Shown here: piece after piece, positions 26,553-34,579 of the stretch | Position numbering within the stretch: position 1 is the stretch's first letter | Layout: each line of letters begins with the position of its first letter | Source: JBCBKL01 sp038521825 | GTDB lineage: Bacteria; Pseudomonadota; Alphaproteobacteria; Rhodobacterales; Rhodobacteraceae | Reading direction: 5' to 3' | DNA: 51,546 nt | Assembly: GCA_038521825.1 (NCBI GenBank) | Contig: JBCBKL010000024.1 | Coordinates: 1-51,546, forward strand | Translations under genes and position numbers: made by a program | Notes under the pieces: model-generated | Told to the model about the DNA's origin: nothing | The model's input: only the letters and a program-made list of their open reading frames with translations | Databases searched by the model: none

Positions 26553-28483
26553 GTTGTTATGTCCAGGTAACGCTTCTTCGCCGCTTCCGTGCGCTGCATA
26601 TCCCGCACTATCGCATCAATCGCCACTTCGTCCGACTTATCAGCATAGCGGAACTCCGAATCCGCGTAGCGGTTGATTTCCTGGATCACCATCTCGACTG
26701 TGATCGGCTGGCGCAGTTCCTCGATCATCCCTTTCTTCGTCTCGTAGTCCTTGAAGAGGAACAGGTCAGGCTCTTCCATCCATTCGTCGGGCAACTCGAA
26801 ATCCATCGCCCGAACTTTCACCGCATCTGTGATGTTCTTGATCGCGCGGCCGGTGAAGCGTTCGTCCGCCTCCTGAATACCCTTCAGATAGCTCCCGAGC
26901 TTGGCAATCGTATTGAGAGCACCAAGATCTTTGGCCACCCGCTCGTAGACGCGCAACAGCCCCTCTTCATGTGGTTTCCCATGGCTCTCAAAACTGGCCG
27001 ACACGGCTTTCTTGATCTCTTGGGCAGCATAAAGATCGTGACCGCCAAGCGGGATATCGTGGTTCGTTCCCATCAGCAGGTGAAGAATGTCGATGTAATC
27101 CTCACGCGTCTGCGGCCCGTCCACGAGAAAACGCGCACCGGCCCTTTGACGCAGCGCATCATCGACATTCTCGGGGTAGTTCGAAAACATGCCAAACGTG
27201 CAGTTCCCACGCACAACCGTGTTGGCTCCGGCGAAGGCCTCCATGAACACGGCCGTAACCTCCTGCTGCCCCGCGCTTGATTGCCGGTCGCCGCGTTTGC
27301 CCGCGATCTGGTCGATGTCGTCGATTGTGCCGAAGCCGATAACATGGGGGTCGATCACGTTTTGAATGAACGCCTTGGCATTCTGGCCCGATTTGCCCTG
27401 ATAGCTGTCAATATTGTCGATGCCAAAGTTCTGATACCGAAATGGGTAGTCCGCGATCTGGCAATAGTCGTGGATCAGCCCCGCCATCATCTGTATGAGT
27501 GTCGTCTTGCCCGTGCCAGGTGCGCCGTCTCCCATAAAGGTGAAGATAAACCCGCCGAGTTCCGCGAACGGGTTAAGACGGCGGTCAAAGTCATAGGCCA
27601 TCAACATCTTGGCCAGCTTCATTGCCTGATATTTGGCGATGTGGTTGCCAACGACCTCGTTCGGTTTCTTGAACGTCATGGTCAACGTGCTGCCCCGCGC
27701 CTTAGTGGCCGGGTTAAAGCCGTCGACGCTAAAATCATCGGCCTCGACCCGCCACGTCGCCGCTGTAAAAGGCCCCAGTCGCGGCATGGTCTGCGCGCGC
27801 AGGGCAACCTTTTCCATCAGGCTCTCTGCAAAGGCACTGACCGTGGCGACAAGGCGTGCGTCATCTTGGACATGTGCCGCGATGTCCTGATCGAGTTCCC
27901 AGAGCGCGCCATGCAGCGCGGTTTGCCCGTTGTCGGTCAGCACCTCTTCAACATCGCCGATCTCAACTGTGACCTCGGTCTGGTGAGGACCCAGCAGGAA
28001 AGCGGTCGCGTTGGCGAACACATGGAGCGTGATAAGCGACTCCGCCGCCAGAAGCTCGGCGAACTCGGTCTTGCGGTTGGGGGGCAACGCGCCCTCAAGG
28101 TTGGCCCGTTTGAGATCGGCAAGGCCGGACACATCCGCGTAGTTCTCGGAAACGGCCAGCGAGATCGAGATCGCCCGTCGAAGAACGTTCAGCACGGTTG
28201 CCTGCAAGGGCGATATCAGGGCCTCGTCATCATCGGCGCCCTCAATCGTGGCCATAAGTTGCACGGCGCCCGCTGGTGCCGACCGACGTGTCACAAGGCC
28301 GGGCGTGGTTGAACGAAACCGGCGCCGCGTGCCGATCCCGGCGCTGCGCTCGACCTGCGGCACATCGACCGCCTTTCCAATCCGAGGCGCGTGGTCGAAC
28401 CCTTCGAGCATGGCAAAGGCCATCGGATAATGCGCCCGTATTTCCTCTTCGCGCAGTTCCATCTGATCGGAGGTCTGGGTCAT
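26549..28483 (-). CDS. AAA+ ATPase with large N-terminal domain, unknown function
   Basis: A 644-residue protein. Residues 1 to about 310 match nothing I recognise and probably bind partners. The AAA+ core follows: Walker A GDGAPGTGKTTL, a Walker B-like strand GFGTIDDIDQIAG in which the usual DE is DD, sensor 1 within MFSNYPENVDD, and an arginine-finger region DDALRQRAGARF. Asp in place of the catalytic Glu could slow hydrolysis. The C-terminal 170 residues look like a helical lid plus extension. The start has AAAGG upstream, and the gene lies 48 bases after the 372-residue gene, the only real gap in the operon. Confidence 0.85.
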   Translation of the reverse strand: MTQTSDQMELREEEIRAHYPMAFAMLEGFDHAPRIGKAVDVPQVERSAGIGTRRRFRSTTPGLVTRRSAPAGAVQLMATIEGADDDEALISPLQATVLNVLRRAISISLAVSENYADVSGLADLKRANLEGALPPNRKTEFAELLAAESLITLHVFANATAFLLGPHQTEVTVEIGDVEEVLTDNGQTALHGALWELDQDIAAHVQDDARLVATVSAFAESLMEKVALRAQTMPRLGPFTAATWRVEADDFSVDGFNPATKARGSTLTMTFKKPNEVVGNHIAKYQAMKLAKMLMAYDFDRRLNPFAELGGFIFTFMGDGAPGTGKTTLIQMMAGLIHDYCQIADYPFRYQNFGIDNIDSYQGKSGQNAKAFIQNVIDPHVIGFGTIDDIDQIAGKRGDRQSSAGQQEVTAVFMEAFAGANTVVRGNCTFGMFSNYPENVDDALRQRAGARFLVDGPQTREDYIDILHLLMGTNHDIPLGGHDLYAAQEIKKAVSASFESHGKPHEEGLLRVYERVAKDLGALNTIAKLGSYLKGIQEADERFTGRAIKNITDAVKVRAMDFELPDEWMEEPDLFLFKDYETKKGMIEELRQPITVEMVIQEINRYADSEFRYADKSDEVAIDAIVRDMQRTEAAKKRYLDITT

Positions 28484-28531
28484 CTTCGGCCTTTCATTGC
28501 TCCAGAAATACTGCCGCCGGAGGCATGGAAT

Positions 28532-29650
28532 CTAATATCTCAACACGCGCCCTTGCGGGCTTACAACGAATTTCTTGACTGAACCGAAGCCTGGCGGGTT
28601 CAGTTCCTCCAACGCCTGAAAAGGGCGCTGCGGCAGTACGATGCTGCGCTCCATCCTGGTATTGCCCATCTCGGCGCCGCGGCCGGAAAAAGGGTCGAGG
28701 GCAAAAACCTCACGCTCGACGCTCGAAAACCACCCCTGCCGATCTTCGATCACTTTTTCCGATTGCAGATCCTCTTCGGTCCAGACCAGCGCCCAATCCT
28801 GACCCTTGGGCGCCATCGCCTTGTCTAGTACCTGGCTCAGCGGCCCGGGTTGTTTGGTAAAGGCATCCGAATACATCGGCCCTACATGAAACCGGCGCAG
28901 ACGCTTGGGGTGCAGATCGTCAAAATCGGTATCGAAGCCTGTGGCGATGGTCACCAGCTTCAGGCCGCCGAGGGCCTGCGCCATCAGATGGGCCTGCACC
29001 TCGGGCCAGCGCCGCTGATCCTTGGGCAGGGCGGTGCGACCGCTGTCCTCGACATCCATCAGATAGATGATGGGTAGGTTGAACTCGCTGTCATAGACGG
29101 CCCAGTGGACCAAAAACTGGCGACGGTCCTTACTGATGTTTCCTATCCACTGGATCTCAGGGTCATTCTGAGCCCAGAACAGATCGCCCTTCTTAAGCTC
29201 CTGATAATACAGCCGTTGCGATAAGGCGAATTGCAGTTTGGTCGGAACAGTTCGTTCGCCCAATATGACTTCGATCATCTCTTTTTTAAGATCGGCCACA
29301 GAGGGTAGGTTGCTCAGATGACGATCCGCCTGCTGGGCGTCATTGGCCATTGTCAGGATTTCCTGCGCAGCCGGAAATCCGCTGTAATGCGCATCAATGG
29401 CGAGGGAGCCAAAGAAGCGGCCCGTGTCGCGGCCGGTCAGGAGGTATTTGAACCCAAGGGCCTGAAAGGTAAAATTGAGCGCGATCAGGTAGCGGGTGAG
29501 AGCCTTGACCTCATCGCGGCTTATCTGGCCCTCCACCTCCATCACCCCGGCCACGCGGCGCATGTGCATCGTGATCGCCTCGAATTTGTGGAAGTAGCGG
29601 CGTGACGCGAAGGTGTCGGTTAGGCCGGAGAGGGACTTGTTTTCGCTCAT
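28532..29650 (-). CDS. Conserved hypothetical protein, 372 aa
   Basis: A soluble protein of mixed helical and strand character, with no leader and no membrane segment. It begins SLSGLTDTFASRRYFHKFEAI; the middle (about 185-270) has hydrophobic strands such as FNLPIIYLMDVED and LKLVTIATGFDTDFDDL. I do not recognise any domain. It overlaps the 106-residue membrane protein by 4 bases and precedes the AAA+ ATPase. It may be a partner of the ATPase; no catalytic residues could be proposed. Confidence 0.75.
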   Translation of the reverse strand: MSENKSLSGLTDTFASRRYFHKFEAITMHMRRVAGVMEVEGQISRDEVKALTRYLIALNFTFQALGFKYLLTGRDTGRFFGSLAIDAHYSGFPAAQEILTMANDAQQADRHLSNLPSVADLKKEMIEVILGERTVPTKLQFALSQRLYYQELKKGDLFWAQNDPEIQWIGNISKDRRQFLVHWAVYDSEFNLPIIYLMDVEDSGRTALPKDQRRWPEVQAHLMAQALGGLKLVTIATGFDTDFDDLHPKRLRRFHVGPMYSDAFTKQPGPLSQVLDKAMAPKGQDWALVWTEEDLQSEKVIEDRQGWFSSVEREVFALDPFSGRGAEMGNTRMERSIVLPQRPFQALEELNPPGFGSVKKFVVSPQGRVLRY

Positions 29651-29967
29651 CGCCTTAATTCGTCACAGTCGAGATCCATTTGGAGCCAAGCCTCAATCTT
29701 CTGATGCCAACCTACCAGTGTGGGATCATTCCGACCCAAAAGGCCAAACACCTCAATCGCGCCAACCGGATGCACAAGCACAGGAGCAACTAACAACACC
29801 ATGAGCGCTGGTATTTGGTTGCTGATCAATCCCGTCGCAAGAAAGAAGCCGGTCACGACAGCAAGCGTTCCCCAAGATCGGACCTTGACCCACCGAGGCC
29901 TAAAGTACGGGTACAGTTCACTGACGCTCTTGACACGGAGCGGAGGAGGACGTTTGCCCCACCACAT
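29647..29967 (-). CDS. Small membrane protein, unknown function
   Basis: A 106-residue protein with a basic N-terminus (MWWGKRPPPLRVK) and one long or two short membrane segments (about residues 32-72), ending in an acidic amphipathic tail. It lies 2 bases after the coiled-coil gene and overlaps the 372-residue gene by 4 bases. No family was recognised. Together with the 99- and 88-residue proteins and DUF1523 it gives the operon four membrane proteins. Confidence 0.72.
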   Translation of the reverse strand: MWWGKRPPPLRVKSVSELYPYFRPRWVKVRSWGTLAVVTGFFLATGLISNQIPALMVLLVAPVLVHPVGAIEVFGLLGRNDPTLVGWHQKIEAWLQMDLDCDELRR

Positions 29968-29969
29968 CC

Positions 29970-31046
29970 CTATGCCCCATACGCATTGCTATCGTGTTTC
30001 TCGACGATCGCGGCAAACCGGCGGGCGAAGCGTTCGTCGGCCTTGGCCTTCGCTTCTAGCACTTCGCGGGCGAATACCATCTGGTCTTCGTGTGCTTCCA
30101 TCATGTCGGCCATCTTCTGGTTCGTTGCCGTCCCGATGGCGGCCATCGCTGTTTGCGCTTCTTGGTCCGTCTGCACCCCGATTTCGTTGATCCGGTGTGC
30201 CACGTCCTGCTGCTGGGCGGTTTTCAATGACTTGGTCAGCGCGTCATAGAGCACCACGCGCTGCCTGGTGTCCGTCTGCAGCTTGTTGATCAGCACCATC
30301 TGCGTCGCGGCCTGGTTTTGGAGACTGTCGACCCAAGTTTTGCCCTTTTCGATATAGCGCTCCAAGGTCTGTGATTTAGCCAGCTTTACCTGCTCTTCCT
30401 GCACCATCTCGTTGTACTGGCTGTTCAACTCAGCGAGTTGCGTTTCCAGCGCGGTGCGGGCGGCGGCATCGGTTTCGGAGGCGATCTGATTTTCAAGAGT
30501 TATGATCTTGGGATCCATGGCCTGGATCTGGCCCTTCAGATCCTCCAGCTCCTTGACCGTGAATTCGCGCTCATCCAGCGTATCGGTCAGGTTGCTTTCG
30601 ACCTTTGACTTCTGCTCTTCCAACATCGAAAGCTGGCCTTCGAGAAGTTGGACGATCACGTCGGATTTTGAGATCAGGTCCTGCAGTTTATCGTCGATGG
30701 TGGCCGCGCGGATCCTTTCCTGCCGCATGGATTCCGCCTTGGCGCGGGCAAAGATGCCGACAAAACTCTCCCACCCTGTCTTGTTCCGCATCTCGTCAAA
30801 GTCTTTGGAAAAGGCTGATGTCACGTCATCGAGGCCCATGATCAATTCGGCGATATTGGCGTTCATCACGTCGGTATGGGCATGAACATCGTCGAGCGTC
30901 GCGTTTTCGATGTCGATCATCGCATCGTCGCCGGTTTTCATCTTCTGGCGTGCGGTTTCGATCCGGCCCGTCAATTCGGCGATTTTGGCCTGAGCCTCCG
31001 CAACCTGTTCCTGGGACTCCCGTACCTGGGCGTTGAAATCGGCCAT
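29970..31046 (-). CDS. Coiled-coil protein, first gene of the eight-gene operon (TelA-like appearance)
   Basis: A 358-residue soluble protein, almost entirely helical and rich in Gln, Glu, Asp and Ala. Coiled-coil stretches cover about residues 5-40, 125-225 and 300-350; FVGIFARAKAESMRQ breaks them near residue 95. The order of helices and the Gln/Asn-rich middle (QNQAATQMVLINKLQTDTRQ) resemble TelA toxic-anion-resistance proteins, and also invite comparison with PspA/ESCRT-III filaments, but this is impression only. The start has GGGGAG just upstream, and a palindrome lies 41 bases ahead. Confidence 0.8.
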   Translation of the reverse strand: MADFNAQVRESQEQVAEAQAKIAELTGRIETARQKMKTGDDAMIDIENATLDDVHAHTDVMNANIAELIMGLDDVTSAFSKDFDEMRNKTGWESFVGIFARAKAESMRQERIRAATIDDKLQDLISKSDVIVQLLEGQLSMLEEQKSKVESNLTDTLDEREFTVKELEDLKGQIQAMDPKIITLENQIASETDAAARTALETQLAELNSQYNEMVQEEQVKLAKSQTLERYIEKGKTWVDSLQNQAATQMVLINKLQTDTRQRVVLYDALTKSLKTAQQQDVAHRINEIGVQTDQEAQTAMAAIGTATNQKMADMMEAHEDQMVFAREVLEAKAKADERFARRFAAIVEKHDSNAYGA

Positions 31047-31087
31047 CTAATCTCCCCTCATCGCAATCTCTTGGTCTTCATATGGTA

Positions 31088-31106
31088 ATGTAAAAACAAT
31101 TTACAT
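31088..31106 (-). promoter_or_regulatory. Palindrome upstream of the eight-gene operon, candidate operator
   Basis: ATGTAAA and TTTACAT form a perfect 7-base inverted repeat around a 5-base spacer (31095-31099). It sits in the 130-base gap between the hydrolase stop and the coiled-coil start, 41 bases ahead of that start. The arms are AT-rich in a GC-richer setting, as expected of a repressor site. No regulator gene is adjacent, so the binding protein is unknown. Confidence 0.5.
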
Positions 31107-31176
31107 CCCCATCAGCTGTCTCCGTGGCGGTCACCGTGGCAAAATGACCACAAAAACGAAACCCTCTTTGCGCCTC

Positions 31177-31971
31177 TCATTTGACCGCCGATTCTATCAA
31201 GGATTTGACCATTTCGCTGTTGGAATCGGCGAGATCATCAATAATGTCAAAGTGGTGCCGGTTCGGCACAACGACCTGTTTGCATTGCCACGCGTCGCCC
31301 AGCCACATGGCCTGATCGAGGAATGCGGGCCGCTCATCGGCTCCGACCCAGACAGTTGCGGGAATCACGGGAACCGGTTGCAGCATCGGGCTCTCGGCGC
31401 GGGCCATATCTTTGTCCATGCGAAAGGCGTCGTTCATCTGAGTGTGGATCAGCGGCTCGAGATCGGCCAAAGGGGAAATCGGTGCGACGTGAATGACACG
31501 GTCCATGACGCTTTGCGACAGCATACCCGGTGCCATCATGCGGGATACAAGATGCCCACCAGCCGAATGGCCAGACAGCGCGATAGGCCCTTCCGTCTCG
31601 TCGGCGATCTGCATCACCGCTTGGGCGATCTGTTGAGTGATACAAGAGATCCTGACATCAGGACAGAGATCGTATGACGGCATGGCGACCGCCCAACCGC
31701 GTTCCAACGCGCCGCTCGCGAAATGGGACCAATACGACCTGTCAAAGCGCAGCCAGTACCCCCCATGAACGAAAATTAGGATTCCCTCCGGTTTCCCCAC
31801 TGGGAGAAAGTGGTCAAAAGCCTGCCGATCTGACGGGCCGTAGCTGATCGCGAGGTTAGCCCGAGACCCTAATTTAGATCGAAAACGCTCGGCCGTGTCG
31901 GCCAAACCATTAAGAATGTCGTCTGCCCCCGGAATGTACGGCGCATTGGCATAGGCATCGTCGTAGTCCAT
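31177..31971 (-). CDS. Alpha/beta hydrolase, kynurenine formamidase-like
   Basis: A 264-residue cytoplasmic hydrolase. The oxyanion block IFVHGGYW and the nucleophile elbow GHSAGGH are those of the arylformamidase/esterase group; the catalytic His is probably in PNRHHFDIIDDL and the acid in the preceding GADERPAF region. Such enzymes hydrolyse N-formylkynurenine or small esters; no other tryptophan genes are near, so the substrate is open. The start ATG has AAAGGAAG upstream. It is divergent from gabD with 83 bases between starts. Confidence 0.82.
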   Translation of the reverse strand: MDYDDAYANAPYIPGADDILNGLADTAERFRSKLGSRANLAISYGPSDRQAFDHFLPVGKPEGILIFVHGGYWLRFDRSYWSHFASGALERGWAVAMPSYDLCPDVRISCITQQIAQAVMQIADETEGPIALSGHSAGGHLVSRMMAPGMLSQSVMDRVIHVAPISPLADLEPLIHTQMNDAFRMDKDMARAESPMLQPVPVIPATVWVGADERPAFLDQAMWLGDAWQCKQVVVPNRHHFDIIDDLADSNSEMVKSLIESAVK

Positions 31972-32054
31972 CTACTTCCTTTTCCAAGCTGGGGAACTGG
32001 ACAACAGTCCGCTTTGTTGCTCTGTCAGTCATACACGCGAGGGGAGGGTGCGCC

Positions 32055-33527
32055 ATGCTGGACCAGACGACAAATCTAAAATCTTTGCTCAAGGATCCTA
32101 CGCTGCTTGAGACGCGTGGTTACGTGAACGGAAGCTGGGTGGACGGCGAAGGTTCCTATGATGTTGTTAACCCCGCGCGCGGCGACGTGGTGGCAGAGGT
32201 TGCCGATCTTTCCCGATCGCAAGTGGCGGAAGCTATCGCGGCAGCAGAGCTGGCTCAGAAAAGCTGGGCCGCTCTTGCCGCGAAGGAACGGTCCGGGTTT
32301 TTGCGCCGTTGGTTCGAATTGATGATCGAGAACGCGGAAGATCTTGCAACGATCCTGACAGTTGAGCAGGGCAAGCCCCTGGCTGAGGCCAAGGGTGAGA
32401 TTGTTTACGGCGCCTCGTTCATCGAGTTCTTCGCCGAAGAGGCCAAGAGGATTTACGGCGAGACGATACCGGGTCACCAGCCTGACAAACGGATCACGGT
32501 CATCAAGCAACCCATCGGCGTCGTGGCATCCATCACACCATGGAATTTTCCGAATGCGATGATCACGCGCAAAGCTGGTCCCGCGCTTGCCGCCGGGTGC
32601 AGCTTTGTATCCAGACCGGCCGAAGACACCCCGCTCAGTGCAATCGTTCTGGCCGTTTTGGCTGATCGGGCGGGTATCCCGGCCGGTGTCTTCAACGTGG
32701 TGCCGTCGATGGCTGCGTCCGAGATTGGCAAGGAGTTCTGCGAGAACCCACGGGTGCGGAAACTAACCTTTACAGGATCGACAGAAGTAGGCCGGATCCT
32801 TTTGAAACAAGCTGCCGATCAGGTCATGAAATGCTCGATGGAGTTGGGTGGCAACGCGCCCTTCATCGTCTTCGATGATGCCGACATTGATGCTGCCGTG
32901 GATGGCGCGATCGCCTGCAAGTTCCGCAACAACGGGCAGACCTGTGTCTGCGCCAATCGCATCTATGTTCAGGCCGGTGTCTATGATGCTTTTGCAGCCA
33001 AGCTTTCCGAACGGGTGAGCGCGATGAAGGTTGGCGACGGGTTGGAGGATGGGACGGACCTTGGGCCCCTTATCAATGCCGACGCGGTTGCAAAGGTCGA
33101 CGAGCATATCGCGGATGCGAAATCAAAAGGTGGCTCCGTCTTGCTGGATATTGACGCCGCTGCGAAGGCTGGCAACTTCTACCCACCCGCCATTCTGACC
33201 GACATTACGCAATCGATGAAAGTTGCGCATGAAGAGACGTTTGGCCCCCTCGCCCCCCTCTTCAAGTTCGAGAATGAGGACGAAGTGATCGCGATGGCAA
33301 ACGACACGATTTTCGGGCTAGCCAGCTATTTCTATGCCAAGGATCTTAGCCGCGTCTACAAGGTCGCAGAGGCACTCGAATACGGGATAGTCGGCGTGAA
33401 CACCGGTATCATCTCGACCGAGGTTGCCCCCTTTGGCGGTGTCAAGCAGTCAGGGCTTGGTCGCGAAGGATCGCATCACGGGATCGAAGAGTTTCTGGAA
33501 ATGAAATACATCTGCATGAGTGTTTGA
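32055..33527 (+). CDS. gabD: NAD(P)-dependent succinate-semialdehyde dehydrogenase
   Basis: A 490-residue aldehyde dehydrogenase of normal length. ITPWNFPNAMITRKAGPALA, the cofactor loop FTGSTEVG, the catalytic Glu in MELGGNAPFIVFDDAD and the catalytic Cys in NNGQTCVCANR match the succinate-semialdehyde dehydrogenase subgroup closely. It oxidises succinate semialdehyde to succinate, the end of GABA breakdown. The ribosome binding site GGGGAGGG is strong. The stop overlaps the ATG of a PLP dehydratase (TGATG), so the two are co-expressed; no GABA aminotransferase is adjacent. Confidence 0.9.
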   Translation: MLDQTTNLKSLLKDPTLLETRGYVNGSWVDGEGSYDVVNPARGDVVAEVADLSRSQVAEAIAAAELAQKSWAALAAKERSGFLRRWFELMIENAEDLATILTVEQGKPLAEAKGEIVYGASFIEFFAEEAKRIYGETIPGHQPDKRITVIKQPIGVVASITPWNFPNAMITRKAGPALAAGCSFVSRPAEDTPLSAIVLAVLADRAGIPAGVFNVVPSMAASEIGKEFCENPRVRKLTFTGSTEVGRILLKQAADQVMKCSMELGGNAPFIVFDDADIDAAVDGAIACKFRNNGQTCVCANRIYVQAGVYDAFAAKLSERVSAMKVGDGLEDGTDLGPLINADAVAKVDEHIADAKSKGGSVLLDIDAAAKAGNFYPPAILTDITQSMKVAHEETFGPLAPLFKFENEDEVIAMANDTIFGLASYFYAKDLSRVYKVAEALEYGIVGVNTGIISTEVAPFGGVKQSGLGREGSHHGIEEFLEMKYICMSV

Positions 33528-34495
33528 TGTTCAACCTGTCTGAACTCGAAGAGGCGACGGCGTTCGTCCATTCAAAGATGACGCCAACTGCGCAACATGT
33601 CTGGCCGTTGCTTTCCGCGGCGATCGGAAGCGAGGTTTGGGTCAAACACGAAAATCATACGCCCACTGGCGCTTTCAAGGTACGAGGCGCCTACACCTTC
33701 ATGGATTGGCTGACCCGGGCGCATCTGGATGTGCCCGGAATCTGTACCGCCACGCGAGGCAACCACGGTCAGGGTCAGGCAATGGCTGCCACACGCGCCG
33801 GACTGATCGCCAAGGTCTATGTCCCGCGTGGCAATTCGACCGAAAAGAACGCAGCGATGAAAGCGTTCGGGGCCGATCTGATCGAATTCGGCGACGACTT
33901 CGATGTCGCGCGGCAAGAAGCCATCCGTGTTGCGGAAGAAGAGGGTCTTTTTCTCGTTCCGCCCTTTCACCGCGAGTTAGTTCGGGGCGTGGCGACTTAC
34001 GCATACGAGTTGTTCAGGGCTGCGCCAGATCTCGATACGGTATATGTACCTATTGGTTGTGGCTCGGGCATTTGCGGGACGATCATCGCGCGTGACGCTC
34101 TGGGGCTGAAGACCAAGATCGTCGGCGTCGTTTCCGATCAGGCCCAAACGGCCAAGCTGTCCGCCGAGGCCGGGCAGCTCGTCGAAACCAACTCGGCCGA
34201 TACCTTCGCGGATGGCATGGCTGTGCGCATGCCGGTGCAAGAGGCGCTGGACATTTATGCCAAGGGCGCGGAGCGGATCATCACCGTTAGCGACGACGAG
34301 GTGGCTGAGGCTGTGCGGCTTTACTTCCGCCTGACCCACAACGTCGCCGAAGGGGCAGGGGCCGCGCCGCTTGCCGCCTTGATGCAGGAACGGGCACAGA
34401 TGGCCGGCAAAAAGGCGGGTGTGATCCTGTGCGGCGGCAACATCGATACCGACAAGTTTCTCACTGTGCTTTCCGGGCAGACACCAGCGCCCTGA
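33527..34495 (+). CDS. PLP-dependent threonine/serine dehydratase-like enzyme
   Basis: A 322-residue fold-type II PLP enzyme. The PLP Lys is in TGAFKVRGAY, the substrate loop in TRGNHGQG and the phosphate-binding Gly loop in GCGSGICG. No C-terminal ACT domain follows, so it is of the catabolic kind. Members of this group deaminate threonine, serine, hydroxyaspartate or, as EutB, hydroxyectoine derivatives. The ATG at 33527 overlaps the gabD stop; a TTG at 33524 would add one residue. Coupling to a semialdehyde dehydrogenase hints at a joint catabolic route that cannot be named. Confidence 0.85.
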   Translation: MFNLSELEEATAFVHSKMTPTAQHVWPLLSAAIGSEVWVKHENHTPTGAFKVRGAYTFMDWLTRAHLDVPGICTATRGNHGQGQAMAATRAGLIAKVYVPRGNSTEKNAAMKAFGADLIEFGDDFDVARQEAIRVAEEEGLFLVPPFHRELVRGVATYAYELFRAAPDLDTVYVPIGCGSGICGTIIARDALGLKTKIVGVVSDQAQTAKLSAEAGQLVETNSADTFADGMAVRMPVQEALDIYAKGAERIITVSDDEVAEAVRLYFRLTHNVAEGAGAAPLAALMQERAQMAGKKAGVILCGGNIDTDKFLTVLSGQTPAP

Positions 34496-34518
34496 ATTTT
34501 AGAAAAGTGAAATAAAAA

Positions 34519-34535
34519 CGTCACCGAAACGTTAC
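34519..34535 (+). promoter_or_regulatory. Pho-box-like direct repeat
   Basis: CGTCAC (34519-34524) and CGTTAC (34530-34535) are near repeats spaced 11 bases apart, the period of a PhoB site (consensus repeats resemble TGTCAT). It lies 44 bases upstream of the exported phytase-like gene, a plausible phosphate-starvation target. Only one repeat pair was seen and the match is partial. Confidence 0.4.
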
Positions 34536-34579
34536 GCATGGCCTGCACCCCGCTTCGCATAGGAATAGGGGAGCAATCC

